Source: Roseofilum reptotaenium CS-1145 | Lineage (GTDB): Bacteria > Cyanobacteriota > Cyanobacteriia > Cyanobacteriales > Desertifilaceae | NCBI RefSeq assembly: GCF_028330985.1 | Contig: NZ_JAQMUE010000082.1 | Coordinates: 1 to 64,000, forward strand | Direction of reading: 5' to 3' | DNA: 64,000 bases | In this document: in pieces, positions 27,030 through 38,600 of the stretch | Position numbering within the stretch: position 1 is the first letter of the stretch | How the letters are laid out: each line of letters opens with the position of its first letter | Notes under the pieces: generated by a model | Databases searched by the model: none | Seen by the model: the letters and a program-made list of their open reading frames with translations, nothing else | Told to the model about the DNA's origin: nothing | Made by a program: the position numbers and the translations under genes

Positions 27030-27683
27030 TTAACCGTTCATTCTGATTTTAAGGGCAGTCCGAATCTGAGCTTGTACCCGATCTTCGGGCAAATTGGCAT
27101 CAATACGAATCATGCGCTCTGGATAGGTGTGGGACAGACTCTCAAAGCCCTGTTGGACGCGATGATGAAAGGCCAGATCTTCTTGTTCCATGCGATCGGC
27201 TGATGCCCTTTGGCGCATTCGTTTAAGTCCGGTTTCCACATCGACATCCAACCATAAGGTGACATCACTTTGGATACCTTGTGTAGCAATTTGATTGAGT
27301 TGATGGATTAAGTCTAAACTTAAACCACGACCGTAGCCCTGATAAGCAAGGGTCGAATCGGTGAAGCGATCGCATAAAATAATTTTGCCTGCCTTCAGTG
27401 CCGGTTGGATGAACGCTTGGATATGTTGGGCGCGATCGGCTGCATAGAGTAACAACTCTGGAGTATCATAAATCCAACTATCCCCCAATAACACCTCTCG
27501 TAACCGTTCACCCAAAGGTGTACCTCCGGGTTCCCTGGTGATCAGGACTTCTTGAGAGAGCCAAGACCTTAGCCAATCTGAGGTTTGCTGGATTTGGGTT
27601 GTTTTTCCTGCACCCTCAATTCCTTCAAATACAATTAACTTGCCTAACCCAGGGGAAAAACGCTCTAATGGTTCTACAATCAT
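27030..27683 (-). CDS. tmk: Thymidylate kinase
   Basis: 217 residues. The P-loop FEGIEGAGKTTQ lies at 19-30, the DRFTDSTLAYQGYGRG motif binds dTMP, and the lid region has RMRQRASADRMEQEDLAFH. It phosphorylates dTMP to dTDP for DNA synthesis. The length is normal for a bacterial enzyme and ATG 27683 gives the short N-terminal extension common in cyanobacteria. Its stop codon lies against a dispersed repeat. Confidence 0.95.
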   Translation of the reverse strand: MIVEPLERFSPGLGKLIVFEGIEGAGKTTQIQQTSDWLRSWLSQEVLITREPGGTPLGERLREVLLGDSWIYDTPELLLYAADRAQHIQAFIQPALKAGKIILCDRFTDSTLAYQGYGRGLSLDLIHQLNQIATQGIQSDVTLWLDVDVETGLKRMRQRASADRMEQEDLAFHHRVQQGFESLSHTYPERMIRIDANLPEDRVQAQIRTALKIRMNG

Positions 27684-27805
27684 AGTTTTTTGGCGATCGT
27701 ACCCACCTCACTCATTCTCTCGTGTCAACAAGAGAGGGAATGACTGGTAAGATGAGTTTCGATAATATAGTTAAAATTATCCGTGTTTTACGTCCGGAGT
27801 GTTTT

Positions 27806-28153
27806 ATGGCTCGGTACACTTGTTTATTTACAGTAGCGCTTCCCAATAACAATCTCCGGCAGTCGTTGATTGAGATTCTCAAATCCTTGAATATTGAGGT
27901 TCAATACGATAGAGCCGAGTACCTCATGGGACGCGAAAAGCCTGGCAAAGTCCCTTTTGGCAAATTAGTTACCGTGGAAGTGTTGATTGATAACACAACC
28001 GCTACTGAAACGGAAATTAAAATGACCTTAGTGGCCAAAAACGAAGAGCTACCTTTACAACTGGACAATCACTGTCATCAACTGTTTCAACAGGTTAGCA
28101 AGCAAATTCAAGACAGCAGTCAATTGAAGTTGATTGATACAGTTCCTGGATAA
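27806..28153 (+). CDS. Conserved hypothetical protein
   Basis: 115 residues from ATG 27806, which has GGAG six bases ahead (27796-27799); a GTG at 27722 in the same frame would add 28 poorly supported residues. The sequence alternates beta strands and helices (YTCLFTVALPNNNLRQSLIE, KLVTVEVLIDNTTATETEIK), as in small cyanobacterial conserved proteins without assigned function. No catalytic residues can be named. Confidence 0.6.
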   Translation: MARYTCLFTVALPNNNLRQSLIEILKSLNIEVQYDRAEYLMGREKPGKVPFGKLVTVEVLIDNTTATETEIKMTLVAKNEELPLQLDNHCHQLFQQVSKQIQDSSQLKLIDTVPG

Positions 28154-28171
28154 CCCGATGGCGAGTAGTGG

Positions 28172-28262
28172 AGTAGGGAGTGGGGCGTAGGGCGTAGGGG
28201 ACGATCCCCAATGACCTGTTACCGATTACCCATGACCTATTACCCATTACCGGTACGTAGGG
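28172..28262. repeat. Mixed heptamer repeats with terminal palindrome
   Basis: GTAGGGA/GTAGGGC-type units (28172-28199) are followed by TTACCCA/TGACCTA units to about 28250, then a short GTACGTAGGGCTAC palindrome that touches the stop codon of the FHA gene at 28263. It is the same architecture as the other repeat blocks that end at minus-strand stop codons. Confidence 0.55.
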
Positions 28263-28697
28263 CTACATATCTTCTTCGCCCATCATACCGGGGCTAATTA
28301 AGGTAATATCGAATTCATCTGATGCGGGAGTTGTGACCACACTTTCCCGGACTAATAGATAATAACTAGCTCTTACTTGGGGGCCGAAGACAATTTCATC
28401 TTCATTCTTGAGGTCATGGGTGGGGACTTTTTTACCATTGACCATAATCCCGTTAGCGCTTCCTTTGCCTTTAAGATTACCGTCAACGATGCGGTAATAG
28501 TAATTTCCGTCTTCTTTGGGTAACCGGACTAGGGTCGCATGGCGACGAGAGACGAACTGGGAATATAGGCGAATATCGCTCTGTTCATGGCGACCGATGG
28601 AGTAAACCGGGGCTTCGAGTGTAAATTCTCGCCGTCCCTTATCGTCTTCAATAATGAGGAGATGATTTTGGTTAGATTGAGCAGAAGTTTCGGTCAT
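28263..28697 (-). CDS. FHA-domain protein
   Basis: 144 residues, nearly all one forkhead-associated domain: YSIGRHEQSDIRLYSQFVSR, then RRHATLVRL and SANGIMVNGKKVP. The Gly-Arg, Ser-Arg-Arg-His and Asn-Gly residues form the phosphothreonine pocket. It should bind a phosphoprotein from a Ser/Thr kinase pathway. The acidic tail (LISPGMMGEEDM) is unusual and may interact with a partner. No kinase gene is adjacent. Confidence 0.88.
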   Translation of the reverse strand: MTETSAQSNQNHLLIIEDDKGRREFTLEAPVYSIGRHEQSDIRLYSQFVSRRHATLVRLPKEDGNYYYRIVDGNLKGKGSANGIMVNGKKVPTHDLKNEDEIVFGPQVRASYYLLVRESVVTTPASDEFDITLISPGMMGEEDM

Positions 28698-29025
28698 TAT
28701 TTAGATTACACCTATTCAATAACATCAATAACTTAGGGTTTAGTCCTCATTTAAGAGGTTTTAGGGAAGGGGCAAAGGACACGAAGCCTTGTTAACCGTA
28801 GATTTTGGGATTCCTTTTCTAGTTTAAACGCTCTTGATGGAGATAGTTACTCTAATTGGGCGTATTTTTAGAGAAACCATGAGTACAATCACTGGAGAAT
28901 GGAAGCCCCCAGATGAGTACAACAAAGTGACAATTTTAATCGATTCTAGCCATATTGTGAAGTAGGGGCGCGAATCTGCCCACAGTAGTGTCTATTCCCT
29001 ATTCCCTGGCGCGAAGGTTAGGCTG
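28698..29025. other. Gap between FHA and copper ATPase genes
   Basis: 328 bases without a gene I can support. A 28-codon frame at 28879-28965 has no recognisable homology. Heptamer repeats occupy 28992-29007, shortly before the ATPase stop codon. Confidence 0.4.
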
Positions 29026-31338
29026 TCAAGTTGGGTAACGTCGGCGCAACAGCAGAGAGTTGGTGACGACACTGACGGAGCTAAAGGCCATGAATGCACC
29101 CGCAGTGGCTGGAGAGAGGAGAATACCGAATTGCGGCAGAAACACCCCCGCAGCTAGGGGGATGGCAAGGATATTGTAGGCAAAGGCCCAAAAGAGATTT
29201 TGGCGAATTTTGCTAAAGGTATCTCGACCGAGGGCGATCGCGTGGGGAATGTCGGCGAGCCGATCGCCGATCAACACCAGTTGTGCTGTATCCATAGCTA
29301 CTTCAGTAGCACTCTGTAGAGCAATTCCCACATCGGCTTGAGCTAAGGCAGGCCCATCGTTAATGCCATCTCCCACCATGGCAACACGGGCGGATTTTTG
29401 TAACCGAGCGATCGCCTCGGCTTTGGCTTCGGGTTTCACTTCTGCCTGAATTTCGTCCTGACTCAGTCCCAGTTTTTCACCCACAGCGTGGGCGGTTGCT
29501 TGGCGATCGCCGGTTAGCATCATCACGCTTAAGCCCATCTGCCGGAGAGTTTCCAGGGTTTCCCTTGCTTGGGGACGCAGGGGATCGATAATCCCTAACC
29601 ATCCAGCCCATTGGCCATTAAGGGCGATCGCTACGACGGTTTTACCCTCTTGGGCAAGTTGGTCAATTTCTTCAGTATTCGCGGGTAAAATAACATCTTG
29701 TTGCGCTAGCCATTCGGGGGTTCCTAACTGTACCCGTTGTTGCTCTACCCAGGCTTGAACGCCGTAACCGGGAAAGGTTTGGAAGCTTTCCGCCGAGGGT
29801 AAGGTGAGTTCCTGCTTTTGGGCTGCATCTAAAATAGCACGGGCGAGGGGATGGTTTGTGCCTTGTTCGACGGCTGCCGCAGTTCCCAGGAGGCGATCGC
29901 TACTCCAACCTAGGGCCGGATTGGGGATACAATCGGTGACTACGGGACTGCCTTGGGTGAGAGTTCCGGTTTTGTCAAAACTGATTACGTCGATGGCGTT
30001 CAGTTGTTGTAGAGCTTGTCCACCTTTGATCAGAATGCCTTGTTTTGCGCCAATTCCTGTACCGACTAAGATGGCGGTGGGAGTGGCTAACCCTAGGGCG
30101 CAGGGACAAGCGATGACTAAAACGGCGATCGCCAATTTTAAGCTCAGTAGGACGGGAGAATAGGGGGTTTCCCCAATTGCTAGTACATGGGGCCAAAGTT
30201 GCACGCCCAACAGTTCCCAGAAGAGAAAGGTTAACGTGGCGATCGTCATAATGCCGTAAACAAAATAACCAGCTACCGTATCGGCCAGTTGTTGAATGGG
30301 CGCTTTACGGGTTTGGGCATTTTCCACCCATTGGATAATTTGACCTAAGGTTGTATCTGAGCCAATGCGGGTTGTTTCCAGAGTGATGAGTCCGGAATCA
30401 TTGACCGTTCCCGCACTAACCAAATCTCCCGCCTGCTTGGGTACGGGGATCGCTTCCCCGGTAATCATACTTTCGTTGACCGTGGTTTCTCCACCGACGA
30501 CGCGCCCATCCACGGGAAAGCGTTCTCCGGGTAATACTCGCAACCATTCCCCCACTTTCACGGTTTCAGCCGCAATATCAACGGGGGTTTCATCCGGCGT
30601 TGAACCGACGGGAATCAGGTGCGCTCGTTTGGGCTGTAGGGCTAAGAGGGCACTGAGATCGGCGGCAGCTTGGCTTCTGGCTCTGGCTTCTAGGGTACGA
30701 CCGAGGAGAATAAAACCCAGGAGCATCACTGGTTCGTCAAAGAAGCATTCCCATCCCGTTTGGGGAACGAGTAGGGCAATGGTGCTGGTGGTGTAGGCAG
30801 CGATCGCCCCTAAGCCGACTAAACTATTCATATTGGGGCTATTGTTCCATAATCCCCGCGCCCCTTCGATAATGATGTTTCGTCCGGGAAAGAGGAGAGC
30901 AAGGGTGGCTAAACCCCAGTGAAACGCCATGGAACTCAGAAGGGGTAAATCGTGAAATCCATGGCCGGTAAAGGATAACAGCAATAAAGAGGCGGCGATC
31001 GCCAATTCTTTTTGATGTGCTTTAAGTTCCTGTTGATACCGGTGTTGGGGAGAAAGGGAGGAATTTCCGAGATTTTCCGGCGATCGTAGTTGGCTGGGAA
31101 ATCCTGATTCTGTTAGCTTTTCAGCCAATTGAGTCCCATTGACCGCGCCACTCTCATATTCTACTGCCGCTACAGCCGTCACTAAATTAACACAAGCAGA
31201 CCGGACTCCTGGCTGTTGAATCAGTTGCCGTTCTACAGCTTGGACGCATCCGGCACATTTCATTCCCGTCACATCTAAGGTTAGGGTTTCGAGGGGCATC
31301 GAGTCTTGGGGGACTGGTGTTTGGGGAACGACTTGCAT
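29026..31338 (-). CDS. ctaA: Copper-translocating P1B-type ATPase
   Basis: 770 residues. An N-terminal heavy-metal-associated domain has GMKCAGC (Cys28 and Cys31). Eight membrane helices are expected, with the copper site CPCALGLATPT in the sixth. The phosphorylation motif is DKTGTLT, the actuator has TGEAIPVPK, and the hinge is GDGINDGPALAQADVG. In cyanobacteria such pumps deliver copper to the cytosol (CtaA) or to the thylakoid lumen for plastocyanin (PacS). The GMKCAGCVQAVERQL form favours CtaA, but the choice is uncertain. Confidence 0.9.
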   Translation of the reverse strand: MQVVPQTPVPQDSMPLETLTLDVTGMKCAGCVQAVERQLIQQPGVRSACVNLVTAVAAVEYESGAVNGTQLAEKLTESGFPSQLRSPENLGNSSLSPQHRYQQELKAHQKELAIAASLLLLSFTGHGFHDLPLLSSMAFHWGLATLALLFPGRNIIIEGARGLWNNSPNMNSLVGLGAIAAYTTSTIALLVPQTGWECFFDEPVMLLGFILLGRTLEARARSQAAADLSALLALQPKRAHLIPVGSTPDETPVDIAAETVKVGEWLRVLPGERFPVDGRVVGGETTVNESMITGEAIPVPKQAGDLVSAGTVNDSGLITLETTRIGSDTTLGQIIQWVENAQTRKAPIQQLADTVAGYFVYGIMTIATLTFLFWELLGVQLWPHVLAIGETPYSPVLLSLKLAIAVLVIACPCALGLATPTAILVGTGIGAKQGILIKGGQALQQLNAIDVISFDKTGTLTQGSPVVTDCIPNPALGWSSDRLLGTAAAVEQGTNHPLARAILDAAQKQELTLPSAESFQTFPGYGVQAWVEQQRVQLGTPEWLAQQDVILPANTEEIDQLAQEGKTVVAIALNGQWAGWLGIIDPLRPQARETLETLRQMGLSVMMLTGDRQATAHAVGEKLGLSQDEIQAEVKPEAKAEAIARLQKSARVAMVGDGINDGPALAQADVGIALQSATEVAMDTAQLVLIGDRLADIPHAIALGRDTFSKIRQNLFWAFAYNILAIPLAAGVFLPQFGILLSPATAGAFMAFSSVSVVTNSLLLRRRYPT

Positions 31339-31373
31339 AGGCGGCTCTAGAACTCTCCACTACGATCTCTGGT

Positions 31374-31670
31374 CTAGTTTAGAGCAAGTCTATGGAACAA
31401 GAAAATTAAAAAATTCCTTCTAAGCAATAGCTCATTAACAATTCCTTCTTCCTTCCAATCTTTTTCAATATCAATTTTCTCATTTTTAATCGGAATATGA
31501 ACATGAATATTTCTGATTTTCTTCTTCCCTTCCCACCCCAGAAACATCCAAAGATATTGATCGTGAGTTTCATCAAATACCAAACACCTTGCTCGAGCAA
31601 GGTTCGATGAACCAGAGATCCATTCATGATCTTCAGTTAAAATTGGTTGAATTCGAGTCTCGATCGTTTT
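31374..31670 (-). pseudogene. XisI-family gene remnant (N-terminus and start lost)
   Basis: The minus-strand frame runs from a TAG at 31671-31673 to a stop at 31374. It contains VFDETHDQYLWMFLGWEGKK, the HVHIPIKNEKIDIEKDW strand pair and EEGIVNELLL, which match the fdxN-element excision factor XisI family. There is no ATG: the open frame begins with KTIETRIQ and only a TTG occurs, already inside the domain. The N-terminal 10-20 residues and the usual partner xisH are missing, so I read this as a decayed copy. Confidence 0.6.
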
Positions 31671-31762
31671 CTAGTTGAGCGATTATAGGCTGGTGGTTTT
31701 CATTGATCTCTAGCCGATAATTTGATATAATATCAGACCGTATTTATATACAGGCTTTAACT

Positions 31763-32149
31763 ATGCAATCTGATAATTATGAATTTGATGGTTCCCAGAA
31801 TGTACTGATCGGGCAATTAGCCAGTCGCATGAAATTTGTCAGTATTTTTTTAATGATTGGTGGAGTTCTGACAGTCATCTTTGGGCTGCGCGGATCGCAA
31901 GAAGGCATCGGAGCGATGATCTCAGGAGTGGCTGATTTTTTAATCGGCATTTGGACATACCAAGCCTCTACTGCCTTTAAGCGAATTGTCGATACTGAAG
32001 GTCAGGATATAGAACACTTAATGGGTGCGTTAGGAGAGTTGCGAAAACTTTACACCTTACAATATTGGGTTTTGATCGTTACATTGGTGGCTCTCATTTT
32101 GGTCTTGGTCTTAGGTGTGTTTTTAGGATTGCTTGAGGGTTTAGGCTAG
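31763..32149 (+). CDS. Small integral membrane protein of unknown function
   Basis: 128 residues with three hydrophobic segments: FVSIFLMIGGVLTVIFGLRG, GAMISGVADFLIGIWTYQAS and a long VLIVTLVALILVLVLGVFLG near the end. The loop between the second and third is polar and helical (IVDTEGQDIEHLMGALGELR). No family name could be given. It is the last gene before the NRPS locus and is on the same strand; 490 bases of non-coding DNA separate them. Confidence 0.6.
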   Translation: MQSDNYEFDGSQNVLIGQLASRMKFVSIFLMIGGVLTVIFGLRGSQEGIGAMISGVADFLIGIWTYQASTAFKRIVDTEGQDIEHLMGALGELRKLYTLQYWVLIVTLVALILVLVLGVFLGLLEGLG

Positions 32150-32639
32150 AGTGATGACGCTAAAACTAACTATAGTCAAAGTTCTATACAGGGCTTAAAG
32201 CATTCTTTACAAAATCAAGAAATCAATACTGATGCAGTATGAATTTCTGTCAAACTCCTCAATTTGAGATCGTTTGTCAACCAATTTGCATTGAGACTCT
32301 TTGCCGTTGTCACCACTATAGCATCGGGAAGCTTTAACTTGTAATTTTTACGGAAAGCGATCGCGAACTCTTTAATAGACTCTCACTTTTATTGACTATA
32401 TATATAAGTGATTTATTATAGCATTTTTTTGTAGATCGAGTGAAAATATGTAGAGATTCAATGATTGAAATAAAAATAACCTTAAACTTGAAAAGCCTCC
32501 TCAATTTAACCTACCGTTAAATTGAGGAGTGCCAATCATAAAGTGTTATTTACAGAAGATTCTACGAGTAGGAGCGATCGCCCTGTAAACTAAACTAGGA
32601 ACTTACTCTGGTTCCCAAGTTAAACCGAAAAATCAGTCT
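32150..32639. other. Long leader region before the NRPS locus
   Basis: 490 bases, AT-rich in the middle (TATATATATAAG near 32397), with no coding frame I trust. It should contain the NRPS promoter. The 12-mer CTCCTCAATTTG/A occurs at about 32257 and 32497, the second as part of a long hairpin. The NRPS ATG at 32640 has no clear ribosome site. Confidence 0.45.
32497..32529. promoter_or_regulatory. 14-bp hairpin in the NRPS leader
   Basis: CTCCTCAATTTAAC (32497-32510) and GTTAAATTGAGGAG (32516-32529) are a perfect inverted repeat with a five-base loop. There is no T run after it, so it could be an operator or RNA structure rather than a terminator. It lies 110 bases before the NRPS start codon. 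Confidence 0.5.
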
Positions 32640-35600
32640 ATGGCAACAACATCAGCAGGCGATCGCCCATTACCCTCCTGGAACAATACTCAAGCCGACT
32701 ATCCCCAAGATAAGTGCATCCATCAGTTATTTGAAGCCCAAGCCGAGCGAACCCCTGACTCGGTGGCTGTTGTATTCGAGTCTCAACAACTAACCTATAG
32801 GGAATTAAACGCCAAAGCCAATCAACTGGCTCGCTACTTGCAAAGGTTGGGAGTCGGACCAGAGGTATTGGTGGGTCTATGCGTCGATCGCTCCTTGGAC
32901 ATGGTAGTGGCTATGTTGGGAATCCTCAAAGCCGGTGGCGCTTATGTACCCTTAGACCCGGCCTATCCAGCAGAGCGTTTGGCTTTCATGCTCGCGGATG
33001 CTAACCTGTCAATCGCAGTCACTCAAGAGAAACTAGCATCAGGACTGCTGAATTCGAGCGCCCAGGCAACGCCTTTTGAGATCGTTGGCTTGGACAAAGA
33101 CTGGGAGAAGATATCGCAGCAGAGTGCAGAAAATGTAAATAGTACCATTCATTCTGACAACCTAGCCTACATTATCTACACTTCAGGTTCTACTGGAAAG
33201 CCAAAAGGCGTACAGATTACCCACAAGAGTGTGGTTTGTTCGCTCGACTACACTTGCAAGTATTTTGAACTAACAGAGTGCGATACCTTAGTTGCAGTAG
33301 CTAGTATTTGCTTCGATACCTCAGTAATGGAAATTTACTCTCCCCTGAATGTAGGGGCACGTCTGGTAATTGCAAGTGACGAAGCTACCAAAACCGGAAG
33401 GATATTAGCGCAGTTACTGACCTTATCCGGCGCTACCATTATGGTCAGCACTCCCTCTACTTGGCATATGGTGCTAGAAGCTGAGTGGGATGGTAACAAA
33501 CAGTTCAAAATAATTTGTGGTGGCGAAGCCCTATCGCGAAATCTAGCCAATCGGTTGCTAGAAAAAAGTTCTTACTTATGGAATTGCTACGGACCCACAG
33601 AAACGACGATATATTCAACTACATGCCAAGTTAGCCCGGGCGAAGGTTGCGTCCCCATTGGAAAACCAATTGATGGTGCCGAGGTTTATATACTCCTAGA
33701 ATCAGGAAAGCCAGCTCCTACAGGAGTTCCTGGAGAATTACATATTGGCGGTGCGACACGTCTGGCACGAGGTTATCTTAGCCGACCGGAACTCACTGAA
33801 GAAAAATTTATTCCTAACCTATTTTGTACGGGCGATCTCCTTTACAAAACAGGTGACTTAGCTCGCTACCTACCAGATGGCAACATTGAGTACCTAGGTC
33901 GGATCGACGACCAAGTAAAAATTCGCGGCTTCCGCATCGAACTGGGAGAAATTGAAGCGGTACTGCTCGAACACCCCGCCGCGAGCCAAGTTGTCGTAGC
34001 GGCGAGGGAAGATATAGCTAACAACAAGCGCCTAGTAGCTTATGTTGTCTCTTCCTTGTCCGATCCATCAAAAATAACTGTCGAAGAAGAGCAGGTTAAG
34101 CAATGGGGTAAACTATGGGATGAAGCCTACAAAAAGCCAGCAGAAGAGTGGGATTCTGCTCTCCACATTGGTGGCTGGAACGATAGCTATACCAAAAAGG
34201 CATTGCCGACCATCCAAGTGCAGGAGTGGGTGGACTGTACGGTAAAACGCATTCTCGCTTTGCAGCCGAAACGAGTGCTGGAAATCGGTTGTGGAACGGG
34301 GATGTTACTATTTCGCATCGCACCCCACTGCAAGCATTATTGGGGCACCGATGTTTCTGTAGAAGCAATCCGTTATGTCCAGCAAGAGATTAAGGACAAA
34401 ACTTTAGCACCGAACGTGACGCTGCGTGCAACTCCAGCAGACGACTTGGAGGGAATAGATGCTGGCTTGGATACCGTAGTAATTAATTCGGTCATTCCCA
34501 TGTTTCCCAGCATGGACTACCTCGTTCGCGTTTTGGAAAAGGTTGCCACTTTAGTCAAGCCTGGAGGTGCAATTTTTGTTGGAGATGTGTTGAGCAGACC
34601 GTTGCTAGAAGCATTTCATACCTCAGTGCAGTTGTATCAAGCCCCTGACTCTCTATCTACAGCGGCACTGCAACACGACATCCAGGAACGAATAGCCAGA
34701 GAAAAAAGATTAAATATTGACCTAGAATTCTTCGCAGCCCTAAAAGAGCATTTGCCGCAAATCAGTCATGTAGAAATTCAACTCAAGCCCGGCTATTCCC
34801 AAAACGAACTGACTCGCTTCCGTTATGATGTGGTTCTCCATATAGGCAAAAAAGCGCCCGCTTCCAATGCTCCAATTTATCTAAACTGGCAGCAAGATAG
34901 TTTGACCATAGCCGCCGTTCGCCAACAACTTCTAGAAGCATCCCCAGAAATGCTCGTAGTCGCTGGCGTTCCCAACCCCCGGACATGGGCAGATCTGCAA
35001 GCAATAGAATGGCTCGCCAGTCCCGAATGTCCCGAAACTGTAGGGGAACTGCGTCAAAATATTTCTCAAGCAGGAATTGAGCCGGAAGACTGGTGGCAAT
35101 TGCAGTCCGAGGTAGATTATCGAATTAACGTTACTTGGTCTAGCAATACCAGCGAGGCTTACTATGATGTCGTATTTGTCCGCAAGGATAGCAACATTAT
35201 TCCAGACAGCAGCATTATTTCGCCTCAAGAAACCCCTCAGCAAAACGAACCCAAACCTTGGAGTGCTTATGCCAATCTGCCCTACACCGGCAGCAAACCC
35301 AGTCAATTAATCCCTCAGTTGCGCCAGTTCCTGCGAGAAAAACTGCCGGATTATATGGTGCCATCGGCGTTTGTCCTTCTGGACGAACTCCCCCTGAACC
35401 CCAGTGGAAAAATTGACCGGCGCGCCCTGCCCGCACCCGATCGCTCCCGCCCGGTTCTGGATGTAGAGCTGGTATCGCCGCGAACTCCCACAGAAGAAAT
35501 TATCGCCGGAATTTGGGCAGAAGTATTGAGCCTGGACGAACTCGGAGTTTTAGACAATTTCTTTATGCTGGGGGGCGACTCCATCCAAGCGACGCAACTG

Positions 35601-38600
35601 GTATCGCGCGTACGCGATACCTTTGGTGTAGAGCTGTCATTGCATCAGTTGTTTGAATCGCCGACAGTGGCAGAATTAAGCGAAACCCTCTCAGGCGCTT
35701 CTCGCCAAAAATTGGCCCCGATCCAACCCGTGCCGCGAGATGGAGAAATGCCCCTATCTTTTGCCGAGCAACGCCTGTGGTTTCTGGATCGCTTGCAGGA
35801 AAAAAGCATCGCCTATAACGAGCAAGAGGCTTTGCGCTTGACGGGTTCGCTTTCTGTAGAAGCGCTACAAGGGGCGTTGCAAGAAATAGTGCGCCGTCAC
35901 GAAAGCTTGCGGACAAATTATCAAGCAGTTGATGGCTCTGCGGTGCGAACGATCGCGCCGGAACTGGATTTGCATATTCCCACGATTGACTTACAGCATT
36001 TGTCACCAGAAGAACAGCTATCCCAAGTACAGCAATTGAGCGATCGCGAAAGCGAGCAACCCTTTGACTTAGCCAACGATCCTTTGCTTCGAGTAACCCT
36101 ATTGCGGTTAGGGACTGATGACCATGTATTATTGCTGGGGATGCACCACATTATTACCGATGGCTGGTCGATGGGGGTATTTGCCAACGAGTTGGAAGCA
36201 TTCTACGGAACCCAAGTGTTGGGCTTGCCCTCACCGTTAGCCCAACTGCCAATCCAATATGCCGATTTTGCTTGCTGGCAGCGGCAGCCGGCGATCGCAG
36301 AAATACTTTCCCCACAACTGTCTTACTGGAAGCAACAGCTCGCAGGAGTTCCTCCTTTATTAGAACTGCCGACAGACTATCCCCGCCCGACGGTGCAAAC
36401 CTCGCGAGGGGGCAAAGAGTTTTTCGAGTTTGACTTTGAATTCACCGAACGACTCAAGCACCTGAGTCGAGAAAACGGAGTGACTCTCTTTATGACGCTG
36501 TTTGCCGCCTTTAGCACCCTACTATATCGCTATAGCAGCCAGCCCGATATAGTTGTAGGCACGCCGATCGCCAACCGAAATCGCAGCGAAATAGAAGCAG
36601 CGATCGGCTTTTTTGTCAATACGCTGGTGTTGCGATCGCGCTTTGAGGGCAATCCCAGTTTCGTTGAATTATTGGCTCGGGTACGGCAGGTATCTTTGGA
36701 TGCCTACACGAACCAAGATTTGCCCTTCGAGCAGTTGGTGGAGGCACTGCAACCCCCGCGCACTCTCTCGCACTCGCCCGTATTTCAGGTGATGTTCGCC
36801 TTGCAAAATGCGCCTCGGAAACCTGTGGAATTACCGGGATTGAGTTTTAATTGGTTGCCTTTGGAAACGGCAAAAGCCAAGTTTGACTTGTTCCTGTCGA
36901 TGGAAGAAACAGAAGCGGGATTAATTGGCTACTGGGAATACAATCGCGATTTGTTCGAGCCAGGAACTATCCGCCGCATGATGGGACATTTCCAGACTGT
37001 GCTAGTGGCAATATTGGCAAACCCAGAGGCGCGAGTTGGCGAATTGCCCTTGCTGAGTGCAGCAGAGAGCCACCAGTTGTTAGTAGAGTGGAACGATACT
37101 TTTGCCGAATATCCCCAGGAAAAGTGCATCCAGGAGTTGTTCGAGGAACAAGTAGAGCGGACTCCCGATGCCGTAGCAGTAGTTTTTGAGGAGGAACAAC
37201 TAACCTATCGGGAGCTGAATGCGAAAGCAAACCAATTGGCGCGATATTTGCAAGGCTTGGGAGTCGGGGCAGAGGTGCTGGTAGGGATATGCGTAGAGCG
37301 ATCGCTCTCTACGATCGTAGGATTGTTGGGAATTCTCAAAGCAGGTGGTGCTTATCTGCCTTTAGACCCGAATTATCCATCAGAACGAATAGCCGATATA
37401 CTGGCAGATGCTGGAGTTTCGATGTTATTAGCGATAGGAAAAGGAGTAGTCCCACCGCAGAACCAAACCCAAGTCATATGTCTCGATACGGCTTGGGAAG
37501 AAATCGCCAAACAGAGTGAAGGAAATCTGCCGATCTCGGTAACGGTAAATAACTTAGCGTATGTCATCTACACATCAGGCTCTACGGGCAAACCAAAAGG
37601 AGTTGCGATCGAACATCGCTCTATTTTGAATCTGGCGCGGGCAATCGAAGGAGCGATCGCAGCCACAAGTGACGAGCCTCTATGTAAAATCACTTTAAAT
37701 GGGCCTTTATTTTTCGATACTTCAGTAAAACAAATCGTACAACTCCTGTACGGTCGCACACTTTATATCGTGCCGGAAAACATTCGATTGGATTCGAGGC
37801 GCTTGTTATCCTACCTACTCGATTGCCAAATCGACCTGTTTGACTGTACCCCATCCCAACTCAGACTGCTTGTGGCGGACGGATTCCTAAACAGCGATAC
37901 CCCTCCTAAGTATGTGTTAGTGGGAGGAGAACCGATTGATGAATCCACTTGGACTGCTTTGAGACAGGCTAAAAGTCGTCAATTTTATAATCTTTACGGA
38001 CCGACTGAATGCACGGTAGATGCAACGGTTTGTGCTTTAGGAAAGACTGGCGATACGCCCACGATCGGTCGTCCCATTGCCAATACCCAAATTTATATTC
38101 TGGACAACTATCTCCAACCCGTCCCTATCGGCGTACCGGGCGAACTCCATATCGGCGGCGCGGGTTTAGCGCGAGGTTATCTGAACCGTCCCGAATTAAC
38201 TGAGCAAAAGTTTATCCCCAATCCTTTTAGCGACGAACCCGGTTCGCGCTTATACAAAACTGGCGATAAGGCGCGCTATCTTCCCGATGGCAACATTGAA
38301 TTTATCGGACGCATCGACAATCAGGTGAAAATCCGAGGTTTCCGCATCGAACTGGGGGAAATCGAAGCAACGCTGACTCAACACCCAGAAATCCGTGAAG
38401 CCGTGGTTATGGTTCGCGAAGATACTCCAGCAGATAAACGACTTGTCGCGTATATCGTCACCAAAGAAGAAGTGACATCCGCCGATTTGCGCAGTTTCCT
38501 GAAAACTAAGCTCCCTGACTACATGGTTCCCAGTGCATTTGTCTTTTTAGAGGCAATCCCTCTAACTCCCAATGGCAAATGCGATCGCGAAGCGTTGCGG

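Noticed and set aside
28879-28965. 28-codon frame starting MSTITGEWKPPDEYNK
   Set aside because: Too short, no recognisable family and no ribosome site; may be a gene scrap but cannot be supported.
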